Shown piece by piece: positions 1-9,074 of a DNA stretch of 64,000 nt (its first letter is position 1; each line of letters opens with the position of its first letter). The position numbers and the translations under genes are program-made. Below the pieces are notes generated by a model. It saw only the letters and a program-made list of their open reading frames with translations, was not told the DNA's origin and searched no databases. This DNA is from Bacillota bacterium (GTDB lineage Bacteria; Bacillota; Clostridia; Christensenellales; SZUA-584): assembly GCA_023391105.1 (NCBI GenBank), contig JAEWBO010000013.1, positions 1-64,000 of the forward strand, read 5' to 3'.

Positions 1-547
1 GCAGAGTACCTTTATGGTGGAAATGAACGAGGTTGCAAACATACTGAACAACGCCACGAAAAAGAGCCTTTTGATACTCGATGAGATCGGCCGCGGCACC
101 AGCACGCTTGACGGTTTGTCTATCGCTTGGTCGGTCGTGGAGTTTATCAGCAGCCGAATCAAGGCCAAAACGCTTTTTGCCACGCATTTTCACGAGCTCT
201 CCGAGCTCGAAGGTGTTGTGGAGGGTGTCAGCAATTATTCGATAACCGTTAAAGAGATGGGTGACACCGTTATTTTTCTTCATAAGATCGTACGCGGCGG
301 TGCGGATAGAAGCTTTGGCATCGAGGTCGCAAAGCTCGCGGGTGTTCCATCTGATGTGACTGAGCGAGCTAAGGCGATCATGCAGGCACTCATCGAAAAG
401 GATGAAAGTATTTTGGGACAGAAAAAGCAGGTGGAAACGGCATTTGGAAAAGATGAGCTTATCGATATGCTGCGAGAGGTGAATCTTGACAACATCACGC
501 CGCTTGATTCATTAAAGTTATTAAGCGAAATCAAGCACAGACTGTAA
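1..547 (+). CDS. mutS: DNA mismatch repair ATPase MutS, C-terminal part (5' end outside window)
   Basis: Only the last about 181 residues are inside the window; the reading frame is open from base 2 (QSTFMVEM). MutS binds mismatched DNA and uses ATP to recruit MutL. Visible are the Walker B stretch LLILDEIGRGTST, the ATHFHEL switch motif of the ABC ATPase domain, and the C-terminal helix-turn-helix dimerisation tail. The product is truncated by the window edge, not by mutation. The stop is 11 bases before mutL, and both genes read the same way, so they form the usual mutSL operon of Bacillota. Identification is secure from motif and context. Confidence 0.97.
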   Translation, partial: QSTFMVEMNEVANILNNATKKSLLILDEIGRGTSTLDGLSIAWSVVEFISSRIKAKTLFATHFHELSELEGVVEGVSNYSITVKEMGDTVIFLHKIVRGGADRSFGIEVAKLAGVPSDVTERAKAIMQALIEKDESILGQKKQVETAFGKDELIDMLREVNLDNITPLDSLKLLSEIKHRL

Positions 548-558
548 GGGGAGGCAAA

Positions 559-2376
559 ATGGGGGAGATCAGAAGACTTCCAAAAAACGTATCCGATAAA
601 ATCGCGGCAGGAGAAGTGGTGGAACGGCCGCTCAGCATTGTTAAAGAGCTCATCGAAAATGCGATTGACGCGGGTTCAAGCGCCGTCAGCATTAGAGTCA
701 CAGGCGGCGGCATCAAACAGCTTTGTATCACGGACAACGGAAAAGGCATCGATGCTGAGGATGCGGAGCTCGCGTTTGAAAAGCACGCGACCAGCAAAAT
801 ATCGACTGAAAATGATCTGTATTTTATCAATACGCAAGGCTTTCGCGGCGAAGCGCTGTCTAGTATCGCAGCCGTGTCTGTTGTGGATATGAAGACGAAA
901 AAGCGCGAGGCAGAGCTTGGCACGCAGATACGCGTATCGGGCGGCAGAATTGACGGTATCAGTCCTGCAGGCCTGCCGGACGGCACATCTGTGACGGTCA
1001 GTCATTTGTTTTATAATGTTCCCGCACGGCTTAAGTTTTTAAAATCGGAGCAGCAGGAGGCCGCGTATATATCAGATCTCATATCACGATATATACTTGC
1101 TTTTCCCGAAATCTCGTTCCATTACACCTCACAGGGTAAAACGATATATCACAGCCCGGGCAACGGTGACTTAAAGGATGCGATCTATTGCGTATACGGC
1201 GCTGCACTGATGGACAATATTGTTTATGTATCATATGAGGCGAACGACATTAAGGTTGAGGGCTATGTGGCACGGCCGGGGGCTGTGATGAAAAACAAAC
1301 AGAAGGGTTCGCTTTTCGTCAACAGACGCTTTGTCAGAAGCACATCACTTGGCGACATGGTCAAAAGCGCATACGGGCCCACGCTTGTGAAGGGCGAATC
1401 GCCCTTTTACGCACTCAATATCATGCTGCCGCCGGGTGAAGTGGATGTCAACGTGCATCCCAATAAGCTTCAGGTACGTTTCCGTGACAGCGCGGCGGTA
1501 GAATACGTGATAAAGGAAGCTGTTTCGCAAGCCTCCAAGGAGATTCGCGGCAGCGTGATGATAGATATGCCCGCGCAGCCAGAAAAACCGCGCAGCAGTG
1601 TGGAAATGCAGGCACCCAAGGAAGTGTTTCAAACAGCATTGTTTTCTGGTTTTGGCGGCGCATCGCTTAAGGAGACAGAGCTGACTGCTCAGCCCTCACG
1701 TGAGACTTATACCTATGAGGCTCAGCACGAGGTGAGGGACAGTCTGGATTCCGAAGAAATATCATTGGATATGACTGAAACTGACTTTGCGACAGTAGCC
1801 ACGGTTGCCGCGCCGCAAAGCTTTCGCGTCATTGGCTGTTTCGCGAATACCTATGTACTTGTGGAACAGGGCGACGATCTTCTGATTATCGACCAGCACG
1901 CCGCTCACGAGCGCTTGCTGTATGATAAGTTCATCAGCAAGCAAAACAGCGCGTCTCAGCCGCTGCTGACTCCGACTGTGCTCACTGTGTCTCATGCGCA
2001 TAAGCTGCTCATTGATGAATATATAGATGTGTTCCAATCGCTCGGCTTCGATATAGAACCATTTGGTATGCTTGAATATAAGGTAAGCGCAGTACCTATG
2101 GTTGTGGCGGGAGTGCCTGTGACTGAGCTTATCAGCGATGCGCTCAGCGAAATATCGGAGAACCGAGGAAAAGAAGTGCTGAAGAGAGAGATGATCATAC
2201 GCGCTTCATGCCGCAGCGCCGTTAAAGCAGGGGACAAGCTGTCACAGGCCGAGCTGCTAAGCGTTGCACAAAGCTTCTTGCACACGGGCGTGACGCCGAC
2301 TTGCCCGCACGGGCGGCCAGTGATCACCGTCATCACAAAAAAGCAGATTGACAAAAGCTTTAAGAGAGTATTATGA
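559..2376 (+). CDS. mutL: DNA mismatch repair endonuclease MutL
   Basis: This 605-residue protein matches full-length MutL. The N-terminal GHKL ATPase has IAAGEVVERP, the ATP-lid motif DNGKGID and GFRGEALSSI. The C-terminal dimerisation domain keeps the nuclease motif DQHAAHERLLYDKF (family signature DQHAxxERxxYE) and a zinc-site tail with CPHGRP. These motifs mark the nicking type found in bacteria without MutH. The start ATG follows a GGGGAGG ribosome binding site 11 bases after mutS. The stop overlaps the miaA start by four bases (ATGA), which indicates translational coupling. Confidence 0.97.
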   Translation: MGEIRRLPKNVSDKIAAGEVVERPLSIVKELIENAIDAGSSAVSIRVTGGGIKQLCITDNGKGIDAEDAELAFEKHATSKISTENDLYFINTQGFRGEALSSIAAVSVVDMKTKKREAELGTQIRVSGGRIDGISPAGLPDGTSVTVSHLFYNVPARLKFLKSEQQEAAYISDLISRYILAFPEISFHYTSQGKTIYHSPGNGDLKDAIYCVYGAALMDNIVYVSYEANDIKVEGYVARPGAVMKNKQKGSLFVNRRFVRSTSLGDMVKSAYGPTLVKGESPFYALNIMLPPGEVDVNVHPNKLQVRFRDSAAVEYVIKEAVSQASKEIRGSVMIDMPAQPEKPRSSVEMQAPKEVFQTALFSGFGGASLKETELTAQPSRETYTYEAQHEVRDSLDSEEISLDMTETDFATVATVAAPQSFRVIGCFANTYVLVEQGDDLLIIDQHAAHERLLYDKFISKQNSASQPLLTPTVLTVSHAHKLLIDEYIDVFQSLGFDIEPFGMLEYKVSAVPMVVAGVPVTELISDALSEISENRGKEVLKREMIIRASCRSAVKAGDKLSQAELLSVAQSFLHTGVTPTCPHGRPVITVITKKQIDKSFKRVL

Positions 2377-3293
2377 GACGATTTATCATCATAACCGGGC
2401 CTACGGCTTCGGGCAAAACAAAGGTATCTGTTGAGGTGGCAAAGCAGCTTAGAACCTGCATTGTTTCAGCCGACAGCATGCAGATATATAAGGACATGGA
2501 TATTGGCACAGCAAAAGCGACCCAAGAAGAAATGCAGGGCGTCCGGCATGAAATGATGGATATCGTGAATCCTGATGAGGCTTATTCCGTCGCCGAGTTT
2601 CAAAAAAGCGCTTTTTCGCTTATCGAAAAAGCCAATGCAAACGGCGAAATTCCTGTCGTCGCTGGCGGAACGGGTCTGTATATCAATTCATTGGTTTACA
2701 ATTTAAATTTTGGCACAAAGATCAGTAATGACATTATTCGACATAAGTATACACAACTTGCGGATGACAAAGGGACAGAATACTTGTATAATATACTGGA
2801 AAAAAAAGACCCTGAATATGCCAAAATCATTGCGAGAACCGACAAGAGGCGTATTATACGCCGCCTTGAAATAGTAGAAACAAAAGGTGAAGAAAACGCT
2901 TATGATTTTAGGCAGCCCAACACTGATGACGATTTCTTAATGATTGGGCTTAGCATGCCAAGAGATGTGCTCTACAAACGTATCGAGGCGCGCGTGGATG
3001 AAATGATACATATGGGGCTTGTTGATGAGGCGCGTCGCGTATATGACGCATATGGTGATATCAATGCGCTTAAGGCCATAGGCTACAAAGAACTCATCGA
3101 TTATTTTAAAGATCAAACGGGTCTTGATGAAGCTGTTTCGCTGATCAAGCGCAATACAAGGCGGTTTGCCAAAAGACAGATGACCTGGTTTCGCAGAGAC
3201 GAACGCATTGTATGGTTTGATGTTTGCACACATCCATGTATAGAAGACACAATTAATGATATAATGCTTTATATAAAAGGAAAGGGGTTTTAA
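2373..3293 (+). CDS. miaA: tRNA dimethylallyltransferase MiaA
   Basis: MiaA (306 residues) transfers a dimethylallyl group to N6 of adenosine 37 in tRNAs that read codons beginning with U. The N-terminal P-loop GPTASGKT is at residues 8-15. It is followed by the substrate-binding SADSMQIYKDMDIGTAK and the GGTGLYI stretch, and late in the protein by the ALKAIGYKEL and FAKRQMTWFRRD motifs. Length is normal. It starts inside the mutL stop and is followed one base later by hfq, so mutL-miaA-hfq are one transcription unit, as in many Gram-positive and proteobacterial genomes. Confidence 0.97.
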   Translation: MRRFIIITGPTASGKTKVSVEVAKQLRTCIVSADSMQIYKDMDIGTAKATQEEMQGVRHEMMDIVNPDEAYSVAEFQKSAFSLIEKANANGEIPVVAGGTGLYINSLVYNLNFGTKISNDIIRHKYTQLADDKGTEYLYNILEKKDPEYAKIIARTDKRRIIRRLEIVETKGEENAYDFRQPNTDDDFLMIGLSMPRDVLYKRIEARVDEMIHMGLVDEARRVYDAYGDINALKAIGYKELIDYFKDQTGLDEAVSLIKRNTRRFAKRQMTWFRRDERIVWFDVCTHPCIEDTINDIMLYIKGKGF

Positions 3294-3294
3294 T

Positions 3295-3549
3295 ATGCAA
3301 AAGTCAGTCATCGTACTCCAGGATGTTTTCTTGAATCAGGTTCGAAAAGAACATGTAGTTGTGACGATTCATTTGACAAACGGCTACCAAATCAAAGGCA
3401 CAGTAAAAGGGTTCGATAATTTTACGATCATCCTTGACAGTGACGGCAAACAAATGATGATCTATAAACACGCGGTATCCACAATATCTCCTGCGAGAGC
3501 CGTATTCTTCACGTTCTCCGACAAACAGAAAGAATCACCGGAAGAATAG
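3295..3549 (+). CDS. hfq: RNA chaperone Hfq
   Basis: An 84-residue Sm-like protein that forms a hexameric ring and helps small RNAs pair with mRNAs. The Sm1 region (QDVFLNQVRKEHVVVTIHL and FDNFTIIL) and the Sm2 motif IYKHAVSTI are all present. The acidic C-terminal tail (KESPEE) is short, as in Bacillota. AAAGGGG precedes the start, which lies one base after the miaA stop. Its place between miaA and the ynbB-like gene is the conserved Bacillota order. Confidence 0.97.
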   Translation: MQKSVIVLQDVFLNQVRKEHVVVTIHLTNGYQIKGTVKGFDNFTIILDSDGKQMMIYKHAVSTISPARAVFFTFSDKQKESPEE

Positions 3550-3552
3550 CAT

Positions 3553-4821
3553 ATGCAGATACTCGACAACTTAAAAATAAGCAAGAAAACTCAATCGCTT
3601 GTCAACGACGCGGAGAGAGCTGTTTCGCATGTATTTAAACCCATTGAAACAACGGCTGAAAACAATCAATACAAGGTGATTGATGCGTTTCGTCAGGAAA
3701 ACATCAGCCAGCGACATTTTGCGCCCACCACGGGCTATGGTTACGCGGATGAGGGCAGACAGGCTTTATGTGACGTGTTTGCGCGTATCGTCAAGGCACA
3801 AAAGGCTGTGGTGAGCCCGCATATCGCCTCGGGCACACACGCGATTTCGCTTGCTTTATACGCAGTCCTGCGCCCTTTGGATACGCTAATCAGTGTGACC
3901 GGCCCTCCGTACGATACGCTGCAGAACGTCATCGGCAAGAAAAGCGCGGGCGATACCGGCGCACTTATGGACTGGGCTGTGAACTATCAGCAGGTTAATA
4001 TGCTCCCAACCGGCAGCATCGATTTGGCGCGTGTGGAACGTGTGATTAAATCTTGCGAGCGCCCCAAGGCGCTGTTTATCCAACGCTCCAGAGGCTATGA
4101 GTGGCGCAAAGCGATATCTACACTGGAAATGCGTGAGTTTGTCCTCGCCATTAAACGCCAGTTTCCCGACATCATTATTATTGTTGATAACTGCTATGGT
4201 GAGTTCTGCGAGCTGGAAGAGCCCATTGAATGCGGTGTGGATCTGATTGCGGGTTCCATGATCAAAAATCCGGGCGGTGGGCTTGCGCCCACGGGCGGCT
4301 ATGTGGCCGGGCGCGCAGATCTTGTGGAGCTTGTGGAAAACAGGCTGACATGTCCCGGTCTTGGAATGGAAGTCGGCTCTTACGAAGCGCCCTACCGCAG
4401 CTTTTTTCAAGGGCTTTTTATGGCGCCCCATGTGGTGGGACAAGCGCTCAAAGGCAGCGTGCTTTTTGCAAAGGTTTTTGAGACGCTCGGATACAAAGTG
4501 TTTCCAAAACACGATGATACAAGAAGCGATATCACGCAATCGATCATGCTAGATGATGAGCAGCTGCTTTTGGCCTATACGCGCGGCATACAAAAAGCCG
4601 CGGCTGTAGACAGCCGGGCTGTGCCAGTACCCTGGGATATGCCGGGTTATGATAACCCGATTGTGATGGCCGCGGGGACATTCGTGCAGGGCGCCTCAAT
4701 AGAACTTAGTGCTGACGCACCTGTCAAGCCGCCGTATATTGTTTACGCACAGGGCGGCTTAACATATACGCACATGAAGCTTGGGCTCATGACGGCGCTC
4801 GAGGAAATGAATATTATCTGA
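3553..4821 (+). CDS. ynbB: PLP-dependent methionine gamma-lyase-like protein (aluminium resistance/YnbB family)
   Basis: This 422-residue protein belongs to the YnbB/aluminium-resistance branch of the Cys/Met metabolism PLP enzymes. Features seen are the substrate/PLP loop SPHIASGTHAI, the aspartate-bearing VDNCYGEF that contacts the pyridine nitrogen, and the Schiff-base lysine region GSMIKNPGGG. Family annotation as methionine gamma-lyase is by similarity only; the true substrate is not established and may be another C-S or amino-acid bond. It lies three bases after hfq. Its 3' end overlaps the convergent lexA gene by eight bases, repeating the hfq-ynbB-lexA neighbourhood known from Bacillus relatives. 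Confidence 0.88.
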   Translation: MQILDNLKISKKTQSLVNDAERAVSHVFKPIETTAENNQYKVIDAFRQENISQRHFAPTTGYGYADEGRQALCDVFARIVKAQKAVVSPHIASGTHAISLALYAVLRPLDTLISVTGPPYDTLQNVIGKKSAGDTGALMDWAVNYQQVNMLPTGSIDLARVERVIKSCERPKALFIQRSRGYEWRKAISTLEMREFVLAIKRQFPDIIIIVDNCYGEFCELEEPIECGVDLIAGSMIKNPGGGLAPTGGYVAGRADLVELVENRLTCPGLGMEVGSYEAPYRSFFQGLFMAPHVVGQALKGSVLFAKVFETLGYKVFPKHDDTRSDITQSIMLDDEQLLLAYTRGIQKAAAVDSRAVPVPWDMPGYDNPIVMAAGTFVQGASIELSADAPVKPPYIVYAQGGLTYTHMKLGLMTALEEMNII

Positions 4822-5419
4822 ACATGCGCAGCACACCGATCACCTTACCGAGTATATCGATATTGCGTGTAAAGATCGGTGCATAGTTGTCATTTTCGGG
4901 CTGAAGACGGACATGTCCGTTTTCCACAAAAAAACGTTTGACGGTGGCTTCGTCTTCGAGCAATGCGACGACGATGTCGCCGTTTTGTGCGTAATCTTGT
5001 TTTTGTGCGATGATCTTGTCTCTGTCAAATATACCGGCGTTAACCATGCTGTCACCGCAGACGTTTAAAATGAAAACGTCATCGCTGCCGAGCAGAGAAT
5101 AGGGGAGAGAGAGGTATTCTTCTATGTTTTCTACGGCTGTAATCGGATAACCCGCTGCAACACGACCCAAAACAGGCACAGCCACCATGCGTTGCTTTTG
5201 TGCGCTGCCGTCAAGTATCATGATGGTACGCGGCTTGGCTGGGTCTCTTGAGATGTAGCCTTTTCTTTCGAGCTTTGTGAGATGCGCATGCGCTGTCGAT
5301 GTGGATTTTAAATCAAGAGCCAGACATATATCGCGCACACATGGCGCATAGCCGTTCTCGTTGATGTAATCCTTTAAGTATTCGAGCACTTCGTTTTGCC
5401 GCCGTGTCAAATCTTCCAT
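4814..5419 (-). CDS. lexA: SOS regulator LexA
   Basis: A 201-residue LexA. The N-terminal winged helix (about 1-65) binds SOS boxes. The C-terminal S24-type domain carries the self-cleavage site Ala89-Gly90 (GRVAAGYP), the nucleophile Ser124 in CGDSMVNAG and the general base Lys161 in ATVKRFF. RecA filaments trigger cleavage and release the DNA-damage genes. The ATG has a GAGG ribosome binding site. A sigma-A promoter and a LexA-box-like sequence lie 77-130 bases upstream, pointing to autoregulation. The gene is convergent with the ynbB-like gene. Confidence 0.97.
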   Translation of the reverse strand: MEDLTRRQNEVLEYLKDYINENGYAPCVRDICLALDLKSTSTAHAHLTKLERKGYISRDPAKPRTIMILDGSAQKQRMVAVPVLGRVAAGYPITAVENIEEYLSLPYSLLGSDDVFILNVCGDSMVNAGIFDRDKIIAQKQDYAQNGDIVVALLEDEATVKRFFVENGHVRLQPENDNYAPIFTRNIDILGKVIGVLRMFR

Positions 5420-5495
5420 AGAAACCTCACTTGTATTTTATATTGCTCCAACGTTCAAATATATTGACATCTTTGTTCATCTCCGTATTAAAGAA

Positions 5496-5524
5496 AATAT
5501 AACAAAACCTTGGCTTGATGTCAA
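5496..5524 (-). promoter_or_regulatory. sigma-A promoter of lexA
   Basis: On the minus strand TTGACA (5519-5524) and TATATT (5496-5501) are separated by exactly 17 bases. The predicted transcript starts near 5489, giving a leader of about 70 bases before the lexA ATG. Confidence 0.75.
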
Positions 5525-5532
5525 TGAAAAAT

Positions 5533-5547
5533 GCAAACAAATGTTCT
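5533..5547 (-). promoter_or_regulatory. candidate LexA box upstream of lexA
   Basis: The minus-strand sequence AGAACATTTGTTTGC matches the Gram-positive SOS box CGAACRNRYGTTYG except for the outer base. It sits nine bases upstream of the lexA -35 element and overlaps the stop codon of the recombinase gene. This supports LexA autoregulation, though the position is slightly more upstream than usual. Confidence 0.6.
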
Positions 5548-6584
5548 TATTTATCATCAGGACTGAATATAACTGCCTCAGATGCCAGTTTTCTTCGCGA
5601 TTCGTCGATCGCGGCATAATGCTTTCGCGTGGTATTGACGTCTTTATGCCCAAGAACATCCGCCACAAGATAGATATCGCCCGTTTGCTGATATAGCAGC
5701 GTGCCGTATGTGCTGCGCAGCTTGTGCGGAGAGATATTTTTCAGCGGTACGGCGAGCTGAGCATACTTTTGTACGAGCATCTGTAAGGCACGAACACTCA
5801 TTCGCTTGTTTTGCAGAGAAAGAAACAGGGGAGAGCTGAGGCTATAATTAGCGGCGCTTTTTCTCTGTTCCAGATACTGCTCTATCGAACTTGCCGTCTG
5901 CTCGCTAAAATATAGCAGTGTTTCATTTCCGCCTTTGCGCAGCACCTTAAAGGAACGTCTCTGAAGATCAACATCGCTGACGTCCAGCGCGCAGAGTTCG
6001 CTGATACGAATGCCAGTTGTGAGGAAAAGTGTGAATATAGCCAGATCGCGCAGACGCGTGCGTTGGTGATAACCAAGCTGTTTGTCGGTGAGTCCATCGC
6101 CGGTATCAATCACATGCAGCAGCTTTAAGGCTTCATCTTGATCCAAACGTAATATCGGTTTTTCGTGAATCTGTGGCGTCTTTAAGCGTGTGGTGACGTT
6201 ATTCTCAAGCACTTCTTTGTTATAGTAGTACTTAAAAAAAGCGCGTAAAGTTGAAAGTTTGCGAGCGATACCTTTTTCGCCGTTTTCTATGGCCGTATCA
6301 TCTTTATAGTATAAAGACACATATTCAAGGAAACGCTCTATATCCGTCAGCGTTATTGCGTTTAAATCATGCGCATTCATATTTTTGACGTCTTTACCGA
6401 GTTCATTTTCCAAAAAGCTGAAAAAGAGACGCAGATCGTATGCGTAATTGATGCGTGTGAGTAACAATGTATTAGGTTCGATACCACGAAAGAATTCAAG
6501 ACAGAACTTAGGCAGAGTATCCAGTACGTGACGCAATTTTTCCGTCTTTTGAACATTTATTTCCGTTTTGCTGAGCTTTGACAT
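5547..6584 (-). CDS. tyrosine recombinase (XerC/XerD-like integrase)
   Basis: A 345-residue tyrosine recombinase. The N-terminal SAM-like core-binding domain (about 20-135) is followed by a catalytic domain with the first Arg in TTGIRISELCAL, HKLRSTYGT (HxxR), LGHKDVNTTRKHY with the second His, and the nucleophile Tyr in that last stretch. It cuts and rejoins DNA at specific sites. No excisionase, transposon ends or phage genes flank it, and it sits between housekeeping genes. A chromosomal role such as dimer resolution is therefore more likely than mobile-element integration, but this is inference. No candidate dif site was found. Confidence 0.85.
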   Translation of the reverse strand: MSKLSKTEINVQKTEKLRHVLDTLPKFCLEFFRGIEPNTLLLTRINYAYDLRLFFSFLENELGKDVKNMNAHDLNAITLTDIERFLEYVSLYYKDDTAIENGEKGIARKLSTLRAFFKYYYNKEVLENNVTTRLKTPQIHEKPILRLDQDEALKLLHVIDTGDGLTDKQLGYHQRTRLRDLAIFTLFLTTGIRISELCALDVSDVDLQRRSFKVLRKGGNETLLYFSEQTASSIEQYLEQRKSAANYSLSSPLFLSLQNKRMSVRALQMLVQKYAQLAVPLKNISPHKLRSTYGTLLYQQTGDIYLVADVLGHKDVNTTRKHYAAIDESRRKLASEAVIFSPDDK

Positions 6585-6641
6585 ATAAATACCCGCAATC
6601 TATAAGATGTGATGATAAGCTTATTCGTAGAAAAGCAGTTA

Positions 6642-6675
6642 AACTATGCGCAAAACTAGCCTTTTACGCATAGTT
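6642..6675 (-). terminator. hairpin downstream of rnhA
   Basis: Inverted repeat AACTATGCG / CGCATAGTT with a 16-base spacer, 14 bases after the rnhA stop. There is no long U-run, so it could be a weak terminator or an RNA-stabilising hairpin. Confidence 0.35.
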
Positions 6676-6688
6676 GAAGATATCTCTT

Positions 6689-7132
6689 TTACGCCTTGTT
6701 ATCCTTAATCGCTTTTCTCGCAAGCTCGTCACAGATGTTGTTGTACTTATCATTAGCGTGTCCCTTAACTTTTTTATACGAGACCTTATGATTTTGTGCA
6801 GCTTGCAAAATGGCTTTCCATAAATCCTGATTCTCCACAGGCTGTTTGGAGGCGTTTTTCCATCCATTCGAAAGCCATTTATCGATCCATCCGCGCTCAA
6901 ACGCGTTATGTATATATGCACTGTCTGTATGGACGACCACGCTGCACGGTTCTTTGAGCGCTTTAAGCGCTTCAAGCACGGCAGATAATTCCATGCGGTT
7001 GTTCGTTGTCTCCGGCTCAAAGCCGCTGATCCTTTTTTCGTTGCCCTTATAAATCAGCACGGCTGCCCATCCGCCGGGCCCAGGATTATACGAGCAAGCG
7101 CCGTCTGTATATATGATAACTTCTTTCATCAT
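6689..7132 (-). CDS. rnhA: ribonuclease HI
   Basis: A 147-residue RNase H type 1, which degrades the RNA strand of RNA-DNA hybrids. The catalytic carboxylates are visible: Asp10 in YTDGACSYNPGPGGW, Glu48 in NRMELSAVLEAL, Asp70 in VVHTDSAYI and Asp135 in NICDELA. His125 lies in VKGHAND. The length is that of the stand-alone bacterial enzyme. The start codon overlaps the proC stop by four bases (ATGA), so it is translated from the fba-proC-rnhA transcript. Confidence 0.95.
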   Translation of the reverse strand: MMKEVIIYTDGACSYNPGPGGWAAVLIYKGNEKRISGFEPETTNNRMELSAVLEALKALKEPCSVVVHTDSAYIHNAFERGWIDKWLSNGWKNASKQPVENQDLWKAILQAAQNHKVSYKKVKGHANDKYNNICDELARKAIKDNKA

Positions 7133-7944
7133 GATTTAGACATTTTCTGGGACTTTTCTGCACATTTCACCACAGCGTTCATAACAGCGCTGCGAAAACC
7201 ATCGTTCTCGAGCGATTTGACTGCTTCAATCGTGGTTCCACCCGGTGAACAAACTGCGTCTTTGAGAACGCCCGGATGACTGCCGGTATCCAGCACCATT
7301 TTGGCGCTGCCCATCACCGTTTGCGCGGCAAGCTTTTGTGCCTGTGCGCGTGTCAACCCGCAAAGCACCCCGGCATCAGCAAGCGCTTCAATAAACATAA
7401 ACACATACGCAGGCCCGCTTCCGGATATACCCGTAACGGCATCCATGTTTTTGCATGGCGCATGATCGATTTTGCCAAGCGCGGAAAATAAACTTTCTAC
7501 AAACGCAGTTTCTTCCTCTGATAGGTTGCTGGGCGATTCAAAGACGCTCATACCCTCCCCCGCTAAAAGCGGCGTATTAGGCATGAGACGCAAAACCTTT
7601 TTATCTTCACCAATCTGTGATTTTATCATGTCCGCGCTCCATCCCGCTGCGATAGATACGAGGGGCTTATTGCCAATAAGCGGCTTTAATTCATTCAACA
7701 CAGCAGCCAGCACGTTTGGCTTCACTGCGGCTACAATTATCTCAGCTTTGCCACATAATTCGTTGAGGCTTGGTACAGAGACGATACCAAGCTGCGAAGA
7801 CATGGCTTGTGATATTTGTGTATCCACATCAAAAACGTATATCTGCTCTGCGGACACCACTCTTTTTTCCACAGCGCCGCTGATAATTGCGCTGGCCATA
7901 TTTCCTGCGCCCACAAACCCGAGAGTATATGTTTTCATAGTCAT
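7129..7944 (-). CDS. proC: pyrroline-5-carboxylate reductase
   Basis: A 271-residue enzyme for the last step of proline synthesis: pyrroline-5-carboxylate to L-proline with NAD(P)H. The N-terminal Rossmann motif is GFVGAGNMASAI. The central VAAVKP and LVSIAAG stretches and the C-terminal signature GSHPGVLKDAVCSPGGTT are all present. Length is normal for the family. A GGAGGATGAC ribosome binding site precedes the ATG. It lies 21 bases after fba and overlaps rnhA, which indicates a shared operon without an obvious pathway link. Confidence 0.96.
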   Translation of the reverse strand: MTMKTYTLGFVGAGNMASAIISGAVEKRVVSAEQIYVFDVDTQISQAMSSQLGIVSVPSLNELCGKAEIIVAAVKPNVLAAVLNELKPLIGNKPLVSIAAGWSADMIKSQIGEDKKVLRLMPNTPLLAGEGMSVFESPSNLSEEETAFVESLFSALGKIDHAPCKNMDAVTGISGSGPAYVFMFIEALADAGVLCGLTRAQAQKLAAQTVMGSAKMVLDTGSHPGVLKDAVCSPGGTTIEAVKSLENDGFRSAVMNAVVKCAEKSQKMSKS

Positions 7945-7965
7945 CCTCCTGTTACATAAACACGA

Positions 7966-8808
7966 TTAGTCAGCTTTTCCGTTGCTTCCGAAAACCAACA
8001 TTTTCTTAATGGTTTCGTTTTTAACAGCGTCGGCTGCGTTTATGCACTGATTAAAATATAATACTTTTTCATCTTGTTGATTGCGCAAGCTTTCTTGGGC
8101 GGCCAGCATCAGATCGGTGAAAATATTGACCTTGGATACACCGTTTGCGATGGTATTTCTAAAATCCCCATCAGTAAGCCCTGACCCGCCATGCAGCACA
8201 AGAGGTATCTTCACGATGTCTTTAATGGCTTTGAGCCGATCAATACTCAGTTTCGGTGTGCTCTTATATACGCCATGAACAGTGCCGATGGCTACCGCCA
8301 GCGCATCAACATCTGTTTCTTCAACAAACATTTTGGCTTCGCTGACATCAGTATAGATGTATTCATCATTATTGTACAAGCCTTCACCGCCTGATACATG
8401 CCCAAGCTCCGCCTCAACCGAAACGTCAAACGTTCGACAAATCTGCATGACTTGTTTTGTAATGGCGACGTTATCCTTGAACGGTTTTTCGGATGCATCG
8501 ATCATGACAGAGGAAAATCCGCTGTGCACAGCGCGAAGTATAAATTCAAGCGAAGTGGCATGATCCAGATGGACGGCAACCGGCACCGTGGCCTTTTGCG
8601 CCATGCGGATCATCACCGGTGCAAAGCTTTCAAGCTCGATGAACTCTTCAAATACTTCGGCATAGGCCAGAATCACCGGAGACCTCGCTTCCTCTGCTGC
8701 ATCCAGTACGCCTTTAAGCATTTCAATATTGAAGACATCAAAACTGCCCACACCATAGCTTTCCGTTTCGGCCTGACTCAGAATATTCTTAAGGTTGACC
8801 AAAGACAT
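7966..8808 (-). CDS. fba: class II fructose-bisphosphate aldolase family protein
   Basis: A 280-residue class II (zinc-dependent) aldolase. It has the metal-binding HLDHAT motif, the AELGHVSGGEG zinc/active-site segment, the AIGTVHGVY region and the LHGGSGL phosphate-binding loop. It would cleave fructose-1,6-bisphosphate or a related ketose bisphosphate such as tagatose-1,6-bisphosphate in the cytoplasm; the sequence alone does not separate these substrates. The ATG follows GGAGGGACTTAT. It is the first gene of the fba-proC-rnhA unit. Confidence 0.88.
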   Translation of the reverse strand: MSLVNLKNILSQAETESYGVGSFDVFNIEMLKGVLDAAEEARSPVILAYAEVFEEFIELESFAPVMIRMAQKATVPVAVHLDHATSLEFILRAVHSGFSSVMIDASEKPFKDNVAITKQVMQICRTFDVSVEAELGHVSGGEGLYNNDEYIYTDVSEAKMFVEETDVDALAVAIGTVHGVYKSTPKLSIDRLKAIKDIVKIPLVLHGGSGLTDGDFRNTIANGVSKVNIFTDLMLAAQESLRNQQDEKVLYFNQCINAADAVKNETIKKMLVFGSNGKAD

Positions 8809-8921
8809 ATAAGTCCCTCCATTGATAAAAATATTAAAAACTAGAATTGAATTCTAAAGATAATCACATGCATCTGTTTATGCCGTATAGACATTATGAT
8901 TGTTTTTCTGTATTCCTCCTA

Positions 8922-8950
8922 TTGACGTGTCATGGCAAATTGTTTATAAT
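8922..8950 (+). promoter_or_regulatory. sigma-A promoter of tRNA-Trp
   Basis: TTGACG (8922-8927) and a perfect TATAAT (8945-8950) are 17 bases apart. Transcription should begin near 8957, ten bases before the mature tRNA end. Confidence 0.85.
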
Positions 8951-8966
8951 ATCGATTGTCTGCTGA

Positions 8967-9042
8967 AGGGGAGTGGCTCAATTGGTAGAGCATCGGTCTC
9001 CAAAACCGACGGTTGCGTGTTCGAGTCGCGTCTCCCCTGCCA
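8967..9042 (+). tRNA. tRNA-Trp (CCA anticodon)
   Basis: A complete cloverleaf of 76 bases. The acceptor stem is AGGGGAG/CTCCCCT, the D arm GCTC/GAGC, and the anticodon stem TCGGT/ACCGA with loop CTCCAAA and anticodon CCA (9000-9002). The T arm has TTCGAGT in the loop. The terminal CCA is encoded. It is a lone gene with its own promoter and terminator. Confidence 0.97.
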
Positions 9043-9045
9043 CGT

Positions 9046-9074
9046 CGGAGCAAAGTACGCTTTGCTCCGTTTTT
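9046..9074 (+). terminator. intrinsic terminator of tRNA-Trp
   Basis: A ten-base-pair stem CGGAGCAAAG/CTTTGCTCCG with a TACG tetraloop is followed by a run of five T. It begins four bases after the tRNA CCA end. Confidence 0.93.

Noticed and set aside
5547..6584. Tyrosine recombinase as evidence for a prophage or integrative element
   Set aside because: No att repeats, phage or conjugation genes surround it and the neighbours are core genes.
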